From JANPJV01 sp031425695 (GTDB taxonomy: Bacteria; Pseudomonadota; Gammaproteobacteria; Xanthomonadales; SZUA-5), in contig JANPJV010000220.1 in assembly GCA_031425695.1 (NCBI GenBank), forward strand, positions 1 through 54,652: a DNA stretch of 54,652 nucleotides, written 5' to 3'. A program made the translations under genes and the position numbers. Below the pieces are notes generated by a model. The model was not told where the DNA came from. It searched no databases and worked only from the letters and a program-made list of their open reading frames with translations. This document shows, in pieces, positions 18,144-26,021 of the stretch (positions within the stretch are counted from its first letter, which is position 1; each line of letters opens with the position of its first letter).

Positions 18144-18391
18144 AAAAAGGGCGGGACACGAAGAACAGCGAAGGCAAAGCAGCAAGAAAATCGAAGGGAA
18201 GCAAAAACAAAGATTGAATGCTTGTTGCTAGATGAGAGCTGCGCGCCAGCCCAACGATCGCGCGGAGGAACCTGGCTACCGCCGTTTCTCAGCGGCAGGC
18301 GTAGGCAGCGGCAACTCGTCACTCGATCGAAAAAGCTTTCCTTAGATCTTCTTGCTGCTTTTCCTTCGCTTTCCTTTGTGTCCGCCCTTTG
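18144..18391. repeat. Family D long inverted repeat, copy 2
   Basis: The left arm (18144-18206, AAAAAGGGCGGGACACGAAG, then AGCGAAGGCAAAGCAGCAAG) and right arm (18336-18391) are imperfect reverse complements with about 130 bp between them. It occupies the 317-bp gap between the methyltransferase start and the DUF1295 stop, so the lipid cluster is probably not one continuous transcript there. No gene is seen in the loop. Confidence 0.8.
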
Positions 18392-18427
18392 TTTGTGCCG
18401 CGATCATGGGTGGCATTCGCACGATGC

Positions 18428-19210
18428 CTATGACTTCCGCGGAAACCACGGAATCAGCGCACTGGTGGTGCGTTGGTACGCGCGGTAGTCGTCGCCGCGG
18501 CTGCGCAGGGCCTGGGCTTCGACGAAGGGGATGCCGGAGACGTAGACCAGTGAGAGCAGCATGAGCAGCGGCCCGATCAAGCTGAGCCAGGCGTACGGGG
18601 CGCCGATGGCGAGCAGGCAGTAGGAGAACCAGTGCAGCCATTCGAAGAAGTAATTCGGGTGGCGGGAGTAGCGCCAGAGGCCCTGGCGGCAGGTGATGCC
18701 GCGGTTGCGCGGGTCACGGCGGTAGCGCGCGAGTTGGCGGTCGGCGATGGCCTCGCCAGTCAGGCTGCCGGCCCACACGAGCACGCCGAGGACGCTCCAA
18801 ATGGTGAGCTGCGAATTGGGATTTCCGGCGGCGACCAGGAAGGGCAGGGAGAACAGCGCGACCGAGAGCGCCTGCAACTGGAAGAAGCCGAAGAACTTGC
18901 CTTGGTGCCCGTTCCAATGGCTCCGCAGGTAAGCGTAGCGGCCGTCTTCCTTTTCATGCAGCACGCGTCGCAGCAAGTGCACCGACAACCGAAAGCCCCA
19001 GCTCGTGCCCAGCACTGCCACCAGCACGCGCGGCAGCAGCGCACCCTCTGCGGTGATTACGTAGTACAAGGCCGCCAGTGCGAGCAGCGCGGCCCAGGCG
19101 ACGTCGACATAGCCGGCATTGCTGGTGCGTCGCTGCCACCACCAGACGCCGGTCATCGCAACGGCGGAGGCCAGCCAGACGACCAGCAATGGCCACCACA
19201 GCACCGACAT
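18428..19210 (-). CDS. DUF1295 integral membrane protein (steroid-5-alpha-reductase-like)
   Basis: A 260-residue multi-pass membrane protein of the DUF1295 family, distantly related to steroid 5-alpha reductases and isoprenylcysteine methyltransferases. Hydrophobic helices are visible near the start (WPLLVVWLASAVAM), at AWAALLALAALYYVI and through IWSVLGVLVWAGSL. Family marks are GYVDVAWA, DRQLARYRRDP, GLWRYSRHPNYFFEWLHW (the conserved SRHPNY NADPH-binding region) and GDDYRAYQRTTSALIPWFP. In other proteobacteria such proteins sit with cfa, DUF1365 and FAD oxidoreductase genes. Its start overlaps the stop of the DUF2878 gene as TGATG. Confidence 0.88.
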   Translation of the reverse strand: MSVLWWPLLVVWLASAVAMTGVWWWQRRTSNAGYVDVAWAALLALAALYYVITAEGALLPRVLVAVLGTSWGFRLSVHLLRRVLHEKEDGRYAYLRSHWNGHQGKFFGFFQLQALSVALFSLPFLVAAGNPNSQLTIWSVLGVLVWAGSLTGEAIADRQLARYRRDPRNRGITCRQGLWRYSRHPNYFFEWLHWFSYCLLAIGAPYAWLSLIGPLLMLLSLVYVSGIPFVEAQALRSRGDDYRAYQRTTSALIPWFPRKS

Positions 19211-19752
19211 CAGCGCGCTCCCGCGAGCGCAACTTCGGTAACGGGCACGCGCCGCGTCGCCAGCCCCATGAGGATCGGCGTCACCAATCCCCAGGCCACG
19301 GCGAGCGTGAGGTAGACCGTCATCGGCGCGGCCGTCAGTTGCGCGGCACCAAATTTCTGCGCGGCCACGTAGTAGGCGAACGGCCCGCCAATCAGCCCGA
19401 AGACAAACGCCATCAGCGGACGGCCCTTAAGAAAGCTCAGGGAGTGATTGAGCGTGAGCGCGAAGCTCACCCACATCGCGACGATCCAGATCGGCGCCAG
19501 ATGCGGCGTCGGCACCGGCGCCGCGAATTGCAGGAGGCCAAAGTTGACGTACGCCGAATCAACGACGAATCCCACCACCGCCGCAAGCCCCGCCAGCTCC
19601 ATGTCCGCCCGCGGCCAGCGCGAGGTCTTCAATACGACCGCAGCAAACACCACCGCCGCCACCGGCCCCGCCCACCAGTAGCCCAGGCCGGCTCCGCCCA
19701 CGGCGGCAATCCAGCACAGCTGAAACAGGATCAGGTTGAGCAGAAACGGCAT
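19210..19752 (-). CDS. DUF2878 integral membrane protein
   Basis: A 180-residue protein made almost wholly of hydrophobic helices (MPFLLNLILFQLCWIAAVGGAG; VAAVVFAAVVL; LAGLAAVVGFVVDSAYVNFGLL; PHLAPIWIVAMWVSFALTLNHSL), consistent with DUF2878. Function is unknown; it recurs beside cfa and DUF1295 genes. ATG at 19752 follows GGAG at about 8 nt. The gene is translationally coupled to DUF1295 downstream. Confidence 0.8.
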   Translation of the reverse strand: MPFLLNLILFQLCWIAAVGGAGLGYWWAGPVAAVVFAAVVLKTSRWPRADMELAGLAAVVGFVVDSAYVNFGLLQFAAPVPTPHLAPIWIVAMWVSFALTLNHSLSFLKGRPLMAFVFGLIGGPFAYYVAAQKFGAAQLTAAPMTVYLTLAVAWGLVTPILMGLATRRVPVTEVALAGAR

Positions 19753-19814
19753 GTGCTTTCTCCGGTGCAACGTCAGGCAGGAATTGGAAAGCTCAACAGC
19801 AAGAAGCAGGAGCA

Positions 19815-19942
19815 TTTATCCACAGATTTCGCAGATTTCCGCAGATTAAGAACCGCGAAGGTGCTGGGAAGATGGGATTAGTCGTCTACTCAAATCGTTC
19901 ATCGCTTCTAATCTGCGTAAATCTGCGAAATCTGTGGATAAA
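19815..19942. repeat. Family F inverted repeat with DnaA-box-like ends
   Basis: Arms 19815-19848 and 19909-19942 are near-perfect reverse complements; each reads inward TTATCCACAGATTTCGCAG then ATTT.CGCAGATTA. The outermost 9-mers (19816-19824 and 19933-19941) are exact TTATCCACA, the DnaA-box consensus. The loop of about 60 bp contains no gene. It lies between the cfa stop and DUF2878 start on the minus strand. A solitary arm of the same family is at 50255-50281. Confidence 0.85.
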
Positions 19943-19962
19943 AAGCTTTGCTCTGCGCTAGT

Positions 19963-21246
19963 TCAAATACTCGGTGCGAGATCCGGGAGGTACTGGGTGC
20001 GGCGGTTGTCGGGTTTGGAGAGGAGCATGTGGACGTCGCCGATGGAGCGTTCGCGGAAGCCGCCCTCGCAGTAGGCCAGGTAGAAATTCCACATGCGGAT
20101 GAAGGCTTCGGAGTAGCCGAGGCTGCGGACCTGGGGCAGGGCGGCGAGATAGCGTTCGCGCCAGGCGTGCAGGGTCAGCGCGTAGCTGGGACCGATGTCT
20201 TCCAGGTGCGTGAGGCGGAAGTTGGTGGTACGCGCGACGGCTCCGAGCATGGCGCTGACCGAGGGGATGAAGCTGCCCGGGAATACGTAGCGCTTGATGA
20301 AATCAATATCGGTGAGCGCGCGCGAGTAGCGGCTGTCCTCGATGGTGATCGCCTGGATCAGGGCCGCGCCATTCGGCTCCAGCAGGGTTGAGAGCTTGTT
20401 GAAATACACATCCAGATACTGGTGCCCGATGGCCTCCACCATCTCGATCGAGACCAACTTGTCGTAGCGGCCCTCGAGATCGCGGTAATCCTTGAGCAGC
20501 ACGCTGATGCGGTCTTCAAGGCCCGCCTCGGCGACGCGTGCGCGGGCCAGATCGTACTGGCGCTGCGAGATCGTGGTCGTGGTGACATGCACGCCGTAGT
20601 GGCGCGCCGCGTGGATCGCGAAGCTGCCCCAGCCCGTGCCGATTTCGATGACGCGCTCGCCAGCCTTCAGATCGAGCTTCTGGCAGATGCGTTCGAGCTT
20701 GCGGGTCTGCGCTACCTCCAGTGACTCGTCCGGGTGCGCGTAGATCGCGCTCGAGTACATCAGCGACTCATCGAGGAACAACTGGAAGAAATCGTTCCCG
20801 AGGTCATAGTGCGCGGCGATATTGCGGCGGCTGCCATCGCGGGTATTGCGCTGGCGCTCGTGCCAGAAGCGCAGCACTGATTTCGCAACGCGCGCGAGCC
20901 CGCCTTCCATGCCGTCGAGGACATCCCGGTTGCGCACGAAGATGCGCACCAGCGAGACCAGGTCGTCGCACTCCCAGCCGCCGTCCATGTGCGCTTCGGC
21001 GGTGCCCACGCTGCCGCCGAGCACCATTTGCCTGTAGGCGTCGTCGTTGAGGATGCGCACGGTCGCACGCAGCGGTGCGTGCGGGTCGGGCGATCCAAAA
21101 ACGAAACTTTCGCTGCCCTGGATCAGGGTCAGGCGGCCGACCGTAAGGCGGGTCATCTGGCGCAGCATCTGCCGGCGGAAGAAGCCGCCGGTAATCTCGC
21201 TGACCGCGGTCAACGCGGGCGCGGCTTGCAGGCTCTCGTGGCTCAT
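19963..21246 (-). CDS. cfa: Cyclopropane-fatty-acyl-phospholipid synthase
   Basis: A 427-residue SAM-dependent enzyme that methylenates the double bond of unsaturated phospholipid acyl chains in the membrane. The N-terminal lipid-binding domain includes FGSPDPHAPLRATVRI and VGTAEAHMDGGWECDDLVSL, followed by the CFA signatures NIAAHYDLGNDFFQLFLD, YSSAIY, ERVIEIGTGWGSFAIHAA (motif I), VTTTTISQRQYDLA, KLVSIEMVEAIGHQYLDVYF and RYVFPGSFIPS. ATG at 21246 overlaps the DUF1365 stop by 4 bp (ATGA), so it is co-translated with that gene. A product could be simple cyclopropane fatty acids or, with the neighbours, a further modified species. Confidence 0.93.
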   Translation of the reverse strand: MSHESLQAAPALTAVSEITGGFFRRQMLRQMTRLTVGRLTLIQGSESFVFGSPDPHAPLRATVRILNDDAYRQMVLGGSVGTAEAHMDGGWECDDLVSLVRIFVRNRDVLDGMEGGLARVAKSVLRFWHERQRNTRDGSRRNIAAHYDLGNDFFQLFLDESLMYSSAIYAHPDESLEVAQTRKLERICQKLDLKAGERVIEIGTGWGSFAIHAARHYGVHVTTTTISQRQYDLARARVAEAGLEDRISVLLKDYRDLEGRYDKLVSIEMVEAIGHQYLDVYFNKLSTLLEPNGAALIQAITIEDSRYSRALTDIDFIKRYVFPGSFIPSVSAMLGAVARTTNFRLTHLEDIGPSYALTLHAWRERYLAALPQVRSLGYSEAFIRMWNFYLAYCEGGFRERSIGDVHMLLSKPDNRRTQYLPDLAPSI

Positions 21247-22043
21247 GGAAGGTGCTGCTCCTGTACGGGAGTCGGAGGCGCAGTGAGCGCCGGATGCGAA
21301 TGGAACCGTGTGCGCTTGCACGCGAGCACGAGCGCATTCCAGTAGATGCGGAAGGCGATGGCGAGCGTTTGCGCCGGATACGTGACCAGGAAGCGCGCGA
21401 GCGCGCCACCGGTGATCTCGCGGCGCTCCAGTGTCAGCGTGGCATCGAATAGCCCGCCCTCGCTGTCGGCAACGTCCATGTGCACACGCAAGCCTGGCCC
21501 GGGTTCCTCGAAGCGCCAGTCATAGCGCAGCTCCATCGGCAGGAACGGCGACACATGGAAGTCCTTGTCGAAACTCCATGCCAGCACGCGTTGCGAACCA
21601 CCACGCCGCTCGGCGCGCGTGGTGGGCAGCACATAACGGTGGCGCTCGTTCCATGGCGTGTTGGTGATCTCGGCGACGATGGCTTCGAGCGATTTGCCGT
21701 CGGCGGCGAAGCAGTAGTAGAAGCTCACCGGGTTCATCGCGTAACCGAAGTAACGCAGGTTCGTGAGCAGGCGGATGGGTCCTGCCGGGCGCTGCCCCGT
21801 GGCCGCCTCGACGCAATCGCGCACGGCAGTCTTGAGATCGGTGAGCTTGTCGCCGAGGAAATCCGCACGGCGGAACTGCGCGATGTTGGGGCGGTCGATA
21901 GACCAGAGCCAGCGCTTCGCAAACAGCTGCGGCAACTCGTCGAGATCGATATAGAACTGGGCGATGCGATAGCGAAAGCCATGTGGGTGCGGACGCGAAC
22001 GCCGGTGGCGTACATGACCGACATACAGTCCGCTGGCTTTCAT
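21243..22043 (-). CDS. DUF1365 domain protein
   Basis: A 266-residue protein of the DUF1365 family, frequently linked to cfa and FAD amine-oxidase-like genes. Characteristic pieces are GLYVGHVRHRRSRPHPHGFRY (in pieces), IDRPNIAQFRRADFLGD, IRLLTNLRYFGYAMNPVSFYYCF, EITNTPWNERHRYVLP and KDFHVSPFLPMELRYDW. No catalytic activity is established for the family that I can name. The ATG at 22043 is favoured because the upstream open frame is a low-complexity translation of the 48-bp repeat array at 22055-22246. Confidence 0.88.
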   Translation of the reverse strand: MKASGLYVGHVRHRRSRPHPHGFRYRIAQFYIDLDELPQLFAKRWLWSIDRPNIAQFRRADFLGDKLTDLKTAVRDCVEAATGQRPAGPIRLLTNLRYFGYAMNPVSFYYCFAADGKSLEAIVAEITNTPWNERHRYVLPTTRAERRGGSQRVLAWSFDKDFHVSPFLPMELRYDWRFEEPGPGLRVHMDVADSEGGLFDATLTLERREITGGALARFLVTYPAQTLAIAFRIYWNALVLACKRTRFHSHPALTAPPTPVQEQHLP

Positions 22044-22054
22044 GCGGCGCTCTC

Positions 22055-22246
22055 GCCGGCCATGTTGCCCGCGCTGCGCGCTAGGTGACTGCTTTTTCCG
22101 GCGTAGGCCATGTTGCCCGCGCTGCGCGCTAGGTGACTGCTTTTTCTGGCGTAGGTCATGTTGCCCGCGCAGCGGGCTACTTGACGGCTTTTTAAGGCGT
22201 AGGTCATGTTGCCCGCGCAGCGGGCTACTTGACGGCTTTTTCCTAC
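22055..22246. repeat. Family A tandem array, four 48-bp units
   Basis: Four direct copies with a 48-bp period start at about 22055, 22103, 22151 and 22199. Copies 3 and 4 are almost identical and intact (GTAGGTCATGTTG, hairpin GCCCGC-GCA-GCGGGC, TACTTGACGGCTTTTT). Copies 1 and 2 share a changed right half (GCTGCGCGCTAGGTGACTG) that breaks the stem. The array is in the 223-bp gap between the FAD protein stop and DUF1365 start. The T tract after each hairpin could terminate plus-strand transcription. Confidence 0.9.
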
Positions 22247-22266
22247 CGAAGCCATCAAGCCGCGCA

Positions 22267-23553
22267 TCAGGTCCATGACACCCCCAACGCCTCGGCCACG
22301 CGCACGCCGCTGCGCAAACCGTCTTCGTGAAAGCCCCAGCCCCACCAGGCGCCGCAGTACCAGCTCCGGTTGACGCCGTTGATGTCCGCCCAGCGCTGCT
22401 GCGCGGCGACCGCCGCGTGGGTGTAGATCGGATGCGCGTAATCCATGCGCGCGATGATCTTCTCAGGGTCGATGCGGGCCGTCGCATTCAGCGTGACCAC
22501 GAACGGCTCCGGCGAGCGCAATCCTTGCAGCAGGTTCATGCAGTAACTGACCGTGCAGGCCGGCGTGGGTTCGGACCTTGTCCGAACGCTCTCTGCCTGA
22601 TCAGCCAAAGAACCGCGCAAACGCAGTACGTTCCACGCGGCCCACGCCTTGGGATTGCGCGGCAACAGGCTTGCATCTGTGTGCAGCACGGTGTCGTTGC
22701 GCTGGAAGCCGATCGCGGCGAGTACATCACGTTCGACCGGAGTCGCATCGCCAAGCAATGCCAGCGCCTGGTCGCTGTGGCAAGCGAACACTACCTGGTC
22801 GAAACGCTCATCGCCGGCTGCCGACGACACGCGCACGCCTGAAGCCGAACGCTCGACGCGGGTGACGCCTGCATCGACGCGAACCTCGGCGCGCAGCGCC
22901 GGAACCAGCTTGTCGAGATAGCGGCTCGAGCCGCCAGTCACCACGCGCCATTCCGGCCGGTTGTTGGCATCCAGCATGCGATGGTTGGCCATGAACTGGA
23001 CCAAGTATTTCGCCGGAAACTGGCCCACCTCCGATTGCGGTGCGGACCACAGCGCCGAGGCCATCGGCAACAGATGGTCGGCGATGAAGAGCGGTCCGTA
23101 GCCATTCGCGGCGAGATACTCAGCAATCGTAGGCCCGGGCCCGGCGACCCCGAGAAGGGCCGGTGACTCGCGGTAGAAGCGCAGGATCTCACGCACCATG
23201 CGCAAGAAGGCCGGGCGCACGAGGTTGCGGCGCTGGCAGAACATCGCATTGAGATTGGTCGCGTTGTACTCGAGCCCCGTGTGCTCGTTCTTCACCGAGA
23301 AGCTCATCGTGGTCGGCTGCGTGGCCACGCCGAGCTCGGCAAACATGCGCGTCAGCAGTGGATAGTTGGCCGGGTTGAAGACGATGAAGCCGGTGTCGAT
23401 CGCGTATTGCTTTCCCGCCTGTTCGACCGCGTGCGTGTGTGTGTGGCCGCCGACGCGCACTTCCTTTTCAAACACGACGACCTCGTGCGTACGCCCGAGC
23501 AGCCAGGCGGCGCCGAGCCCGGCAATCCCTGCGCCGATGACGGCGATGCGCAT
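22267..23553 (-). CDS. FAD-dependent amine-oxidase-like oxidoreductase
   Basis: A 428-residue flavoprotein with an N-terminal Rossmann motif GAGIAGLGAAWLL, the acidic ribose-binding residue in VVVFEKEVRVGGH, and the family pieces IDTGFIVFNPANYPLL, NATNLNAMFCQRRNL, VGQFPAKYLVQFMANH, VTGGSSRYLDKL, CHSDQALALL and AWWGWGFHEDGLRSG. Such proteins (annotated amine oxidase or NAD/FAD-binding) co-occur with cfa and DUF1365 and may oxidise a fatty-acyl group. About residues 321-330 (ESVRTRSEPT) are encoded by a family B palindrome between AAWNVLRLRG and VSYCMNLLQG, normally a continuous core region, so this segment is probably an inserted loop. ATG at 23553 leaves 1 bp to the desaturase stop. Confidence 0.88.
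   Translation of the reverse strand: MRIAVIGAGIAGLGAAWLLGRTHEVVVFEKEVRVGGHTHTHAVEQAGKQYAIDTGFIVFNPANYPLLTRMFAELGVATQPTTMSFSVKNEHTGLEYNATNLNAMFCQRRNLVRPAFLRMVREILRFYRESPALLGVAGPGPTIAEYLAANGYGPLFIADHLLPMASALWSAPQSEVGQFPAKYLVQFMANHRMLDANNRPEWRVVTGGSSRYLDKLVPALRAEVRVDAGVTRVERSASGVRVSSAAGDERFDQVVFACHSDQALALLGDATPVERDVLAAIGFQRNDTVLHTDASLLPRNPKAWAAWNVLRLRGSLADQAESVRTRSEPTPACTVSYCMNLLQGLRSPEPFVVTLNATARIDPEKIIARMDYAHPIYTHAAVAAQQRWADINGVNRSWYCGAWWGWGFHEDGLRSGVRVAEALGVSWT
22565..22592. repeat. Family B palindromic unit inside a coding sequence
   Basis: GTGGGTTCGGACCTTGTCC followed by GAACGCTCT: the same unit as at 44950-45021 and 54530-54652. The hairpin GTTCGGAC-CTT-GTCCGAAC keeps pairing although it differs from the GTCCGGAC version. 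Length is not a multiple of three for the core, but the reading frame is preserved, so any inserted segment must have been of compatible length. Confidence 0.85.
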
Positions 23554-23554
23554 A

Positions 23555-24706
23555 TCAGGCGCGCGTGCGCTGGGTGGTATCGCGGATGCGGAGCGGCACC
23601 GGTTTCAGGTCCCAGATCAGCCCGCAGCGCTGCATGAGCAGGAGCGCATACCAGGTGAGATCGATCTCCCACCAGAAAAAACCCTGCCGTGCCGATGCCG
23701 GATAGTGATGGTGATTGTTGTGCCAGCCCTCCCCGAAGGTCAGCAGCGCCAGCCAGAAATTGTTGCGGCTGGTATCACGGGTCTCGTAGCGACGGCTGCC
23801 CCAGACGTGGGCGAGCGAGTTGATGGTCACGGTGGCATGGAAGAGCACCACGGTCGACACAAAGAAGCCCCAGATCAGCAGTTGTGGCCCGTTCGTCCCG
23901 AGGGCGGGCGCGTTGGCTTCCAGCAGCATGCCCAAGCCGAACAGGAAGGCTGCGAGCGCCACTGGCACCAGGATGTCGAAGCGGTCGAGAAACTTGAGCT
24001 CGGGAAAGCGCTCAAGGTCCGGGATGGCTTTCCAGTCGATCGGAAACGCGCGCGGGGTCATGAACCAGCCCATGTGGCTTTTGATGAAGCCGTGCTGGCT
24101 CGGCGAATGCAGGTCGACCGGCTGGTCGGAATGACGGTGGTGATGGCGATGGTGCGCGGCCCACCAGAGCGGGCCCCGTTGCACCGAGCTCGCGCCGATC
24201 AGCCCGAACACGAACTGCAGGGGACGCGAAGTCTTGAAGGCGCGGTGGCTGAAGAAGCGATGGTAAAACCCGGTGATCGCGAACATGCGCAGCGCATACA
24301 GAAACGCTGCCACGCTGAGTGCGAACCAGCTGAAACCGACCATGAATACGCCGAGCGCGGCGACGTGCAGGCCAATGAAGGGAACGACGCGCAGCCAATC
24401 GACGCGATCGGCCGTGGCCGGATCGATGGCGTCGGCATTGCTGGTATCGAACCAGCGGACGACCGCGAGCGCGCTCCGCTTCCATACGCCGCGCGTGCGA
24501 GTCACCGTCTGGTCGAATGCTTCTTCGACGCGTTCGGCGGCGTCGCTGACGCACTCGCGTGCGCTGTGCATCGCCTCGCCGACACCGCGCTCGACCTGGT
24601 GCGCCGCGTTCTCGACCTTGCGCCGGGCTTCGGTGAACCCTTCCGCGACCGCCGCGTCGATCTCGGCTGCGGCAAGCCCGGGCTTGCTCCCAATGTACTC
24701 GTTCAT
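23555..24706 (-). CDS. Membrane fatty-acid desaturase (delta-9 type) with helical N-terminal extension
   Basis: A 383-residue di-iron acyl desaturase introducing a double bond into long-chain acyl chains, supplying substrates for the CFA-family enzymes of the cluster. The three His boxes are HRFFSHRAF, HRHHHRHSD and NNHHHYP, with LWWAAHHRHHH and SLAHVWGSRRYETRDTSRNN typical of stearoyl-CoA/acyl desaturases. Hydrophobic helices: VVPFIGLHVAALGVFMVGF, FLYALRMFAITGF, LVPVALAAFLFGLGML and LLIWGFFVSTVVLF. Residues about 10-70 form an additional charged, Ala-rich helical stretch (EIDAAVAEGFTEARRKVE, HQVERGVGEAMHSARECV) not part of the catalytic domain. Confidence 0.9.
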   Translation of the reverse strand: MNEYIGSKPGLAAAEIDAAVAEGFTEARRKVENAAHQVERGVGEAMHSARECVSDAAERVEEAFDQTVTRTRGVWKRSALAVVRWFDTSNADAIDPATADRVDWLRVVPFIGLHVAALGVFMVGFSWFALSVAAFLYALRMFAITGFYHRFFSHRAFKTSRPLQFVFGLIGASSVQRGPLWWAAHHRHHHRHSDQPVDLHSPSQHGFIKSHMGWFMTPRAFPIDWKAIPDLERFPELKFLDRFDILVPVALAAFLFGLGMLLEANAPALGTNGPQLLIWGFFVSTVVLFHATVTINSLAHVWGSRRYETRDTSRNNFWLALLTFGEGWHNNHHHYPASARQGFFWWEIDLTWYALLLMQRCGLIWDLKPVPLRIRDTTQRTRA

Positions 24707-24821
24707 CTTTCGCTGCTCGGCTAGCGGGACTTGAGGCTGTCACAACGCCCTGTCACCGGATTGATCGCGTCGGGCCAGCCAGTACCGACAATCTGCGCGC
24801 GAATTGATCCGCGCGTTTGCA

Positions 24822-26021
24822 TCAGGATGCTGCAGGAACTACACCGAGTTCCCTGCCAACGGCGACAAACGCGTCGACCGCCTGATCCAGTTGCTCCCTG
24901 GTATGTACGGCGGAAAGCTGCACTCGGATGCGCGCCTGTCCCTTCGGAACGACCGGGAAGAAGAAGCCGATCACATAAATACCGTGATCGAGCAGCTTCG
25001 TCGCAAATTCCTGGGCGACGCGGGCGTCGTGCAACATGACTGGCGTGATTGGATGCACGCCAGGCTTCAGCTCGAACCCGGCCGCGCTCATGCGCGCGCG
25101 GAAATGCCGGGTATTCTCGATCAGTTGCTCGCGCAGGTCGTCGGCTGCTTCGATGAGTTCGAAGACCTTGAGACTGGCGGCCACGATCGCCGGCGGCAGG
25201 GAATTGCTGAACAGATAGGGGCGCGAGCGCTGGCGCAACATCTCGATGACCTCGCGGCGCCCGGTGGTGAAGCCACCCAGCCCGCCACCGAGCGCCTTGC
25301 CGAGCGTCGACGTGTAGATATCGATCTTGTCCATGACCCCATGGAACTCGGCGGAACCACGTCCGCGCTTGCCCAGGAAGCCAGTCGCGTGGCATTCATC
25401 GATATGAACGAGCGCGCCGTACTGCTCCGCCAGGCTGGTGATCTCGCGCAAGGGCGCAATGGCGCCATCCATGCTGAAGACGCCGTCGGTGGTGATCATG
25501 CGCGTGCGCGCCCCGGACGCTGCCTGCAGCTGCGCTTCGAGGTCGGCCATGTCGCCGTTGGCATAACGGTAGCGCTGCGCTTTGCACAGGCGCACGCCAT
25601 CGATGATCGAAGCGTGGTTAAGCGCATCGGAAATGACCGCATCTTCCGCGCCGAGCAGCGGCTCGAAGAGCCCGCCATTGGCATCGAAACAGGCGGCATA
25701 GAGGATCGTGTCCTCGGTGCCGAAAAACTCCGAGATCTTCGCTTCGAGCTGCTTGTGCAGATCCTGCGTGCCGCAGATGAAGCGCACCGACGCCAGGCCA
25801 TAGCCATGCGTGTCCAGCGCCTGCTTCGCCGCCGCGATCACCGCCGGATGGTCGGCCAGGCCGAGATAGTTGTTGGCGCAGAAGTTCAGCACCTCGCGCC
25901 CATCCGCCAGCGTGATCTTCGCCGACTGGGGCGAGGCAATGATCCGCTCGCGCTTGTACAACCCCTGCGCCTCGATCTCAGCAAGCTCCCGCCCCAGCCG
26001 CTGTCGCACCGTATCCGTCAT
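24822..26021 (-). CDS. kbl: Glycine C-acetyltransferase (2-amino-3-ketobutyrate CoA ligase)
   Basis: A 399-residue PLP enzyme, the same length as E. coli Kbl, converting 2-amino-3-oxobutyrate and CoA to glycine and acetyl-CoA in threonine breakdown. Features: NFCANNYLGLADHP (47-60), YGLASVRFICGTQDLHKQLE (74-93), VFSMDGAIAPL, HIDECHATGFLGKRGRG (Asp208 contacts the PLP ring) and YTSTLGKALGGGLGG with the Schiff-base Lys242. It belongs to the alpha-oxoamine synthase family, but the CANNYLGL and GxRFICG motifs favour Kbl over BioF or HemA. No tdh is next to it. ATG at 26021 gives the family length. Confidence 0.93.
   Translation of the reverse strand: MTDTVRQRLGRELAEIEAQGLYKRERIIASPQSAKITLADGREVLNFCANNYLGLADHPAVIAAAKQALDTHGYGLASVRFICGTQDLHKQLEAKISEFFGTEDTILYAACFDANGGLFEPLLGAEDAVISDALNHASIIDGVRLCKAQRYRYANGDMADLEAQLQAASGARTRMITTDGVFSMDGAIAPLREITSLAEQYGALVHIDECHATGFLGKRGRGSAEFHGVMDKIDIYTSTLGKALGGGLGGFTTGRREVIEMLRQRSRPYLFSNSLPPAIVAASLKVFELIEAADDLREQLIENTRHFRARMSAAGFELKPGVHPITPVMLHDARVAQEFATKLLDHGIYVIGFFFPVVPKGQARIRVQLSAVHTREQLDQAVDAFVAVGRELGVVPAAS

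Noticed and set aside
19815..19942. Chromosomal replication origin because of DnaA boxes
   Set aside because: Only two boxes, at the ends of an inverted repeat, with no dnaA/dnaN/gyrB neighbours and no AT-rich unwinding region.
22055..22246. CRISPR-like array (four regularly spaced repeats)
   Set aside because: The whole 48-bp unit repeats with no unique spacers, and the unit is the dispersed family A palindrome; no cas genes are near.
22044..22487. N-terminal extension of DUF1365 through the tandem array
   Set aside because: The extension translates the repeat array into low-complexity PSSSPLRGQHDLR-like units and overlaps the FAD gene; DUF1365 homologues begin near residue 1 as called.
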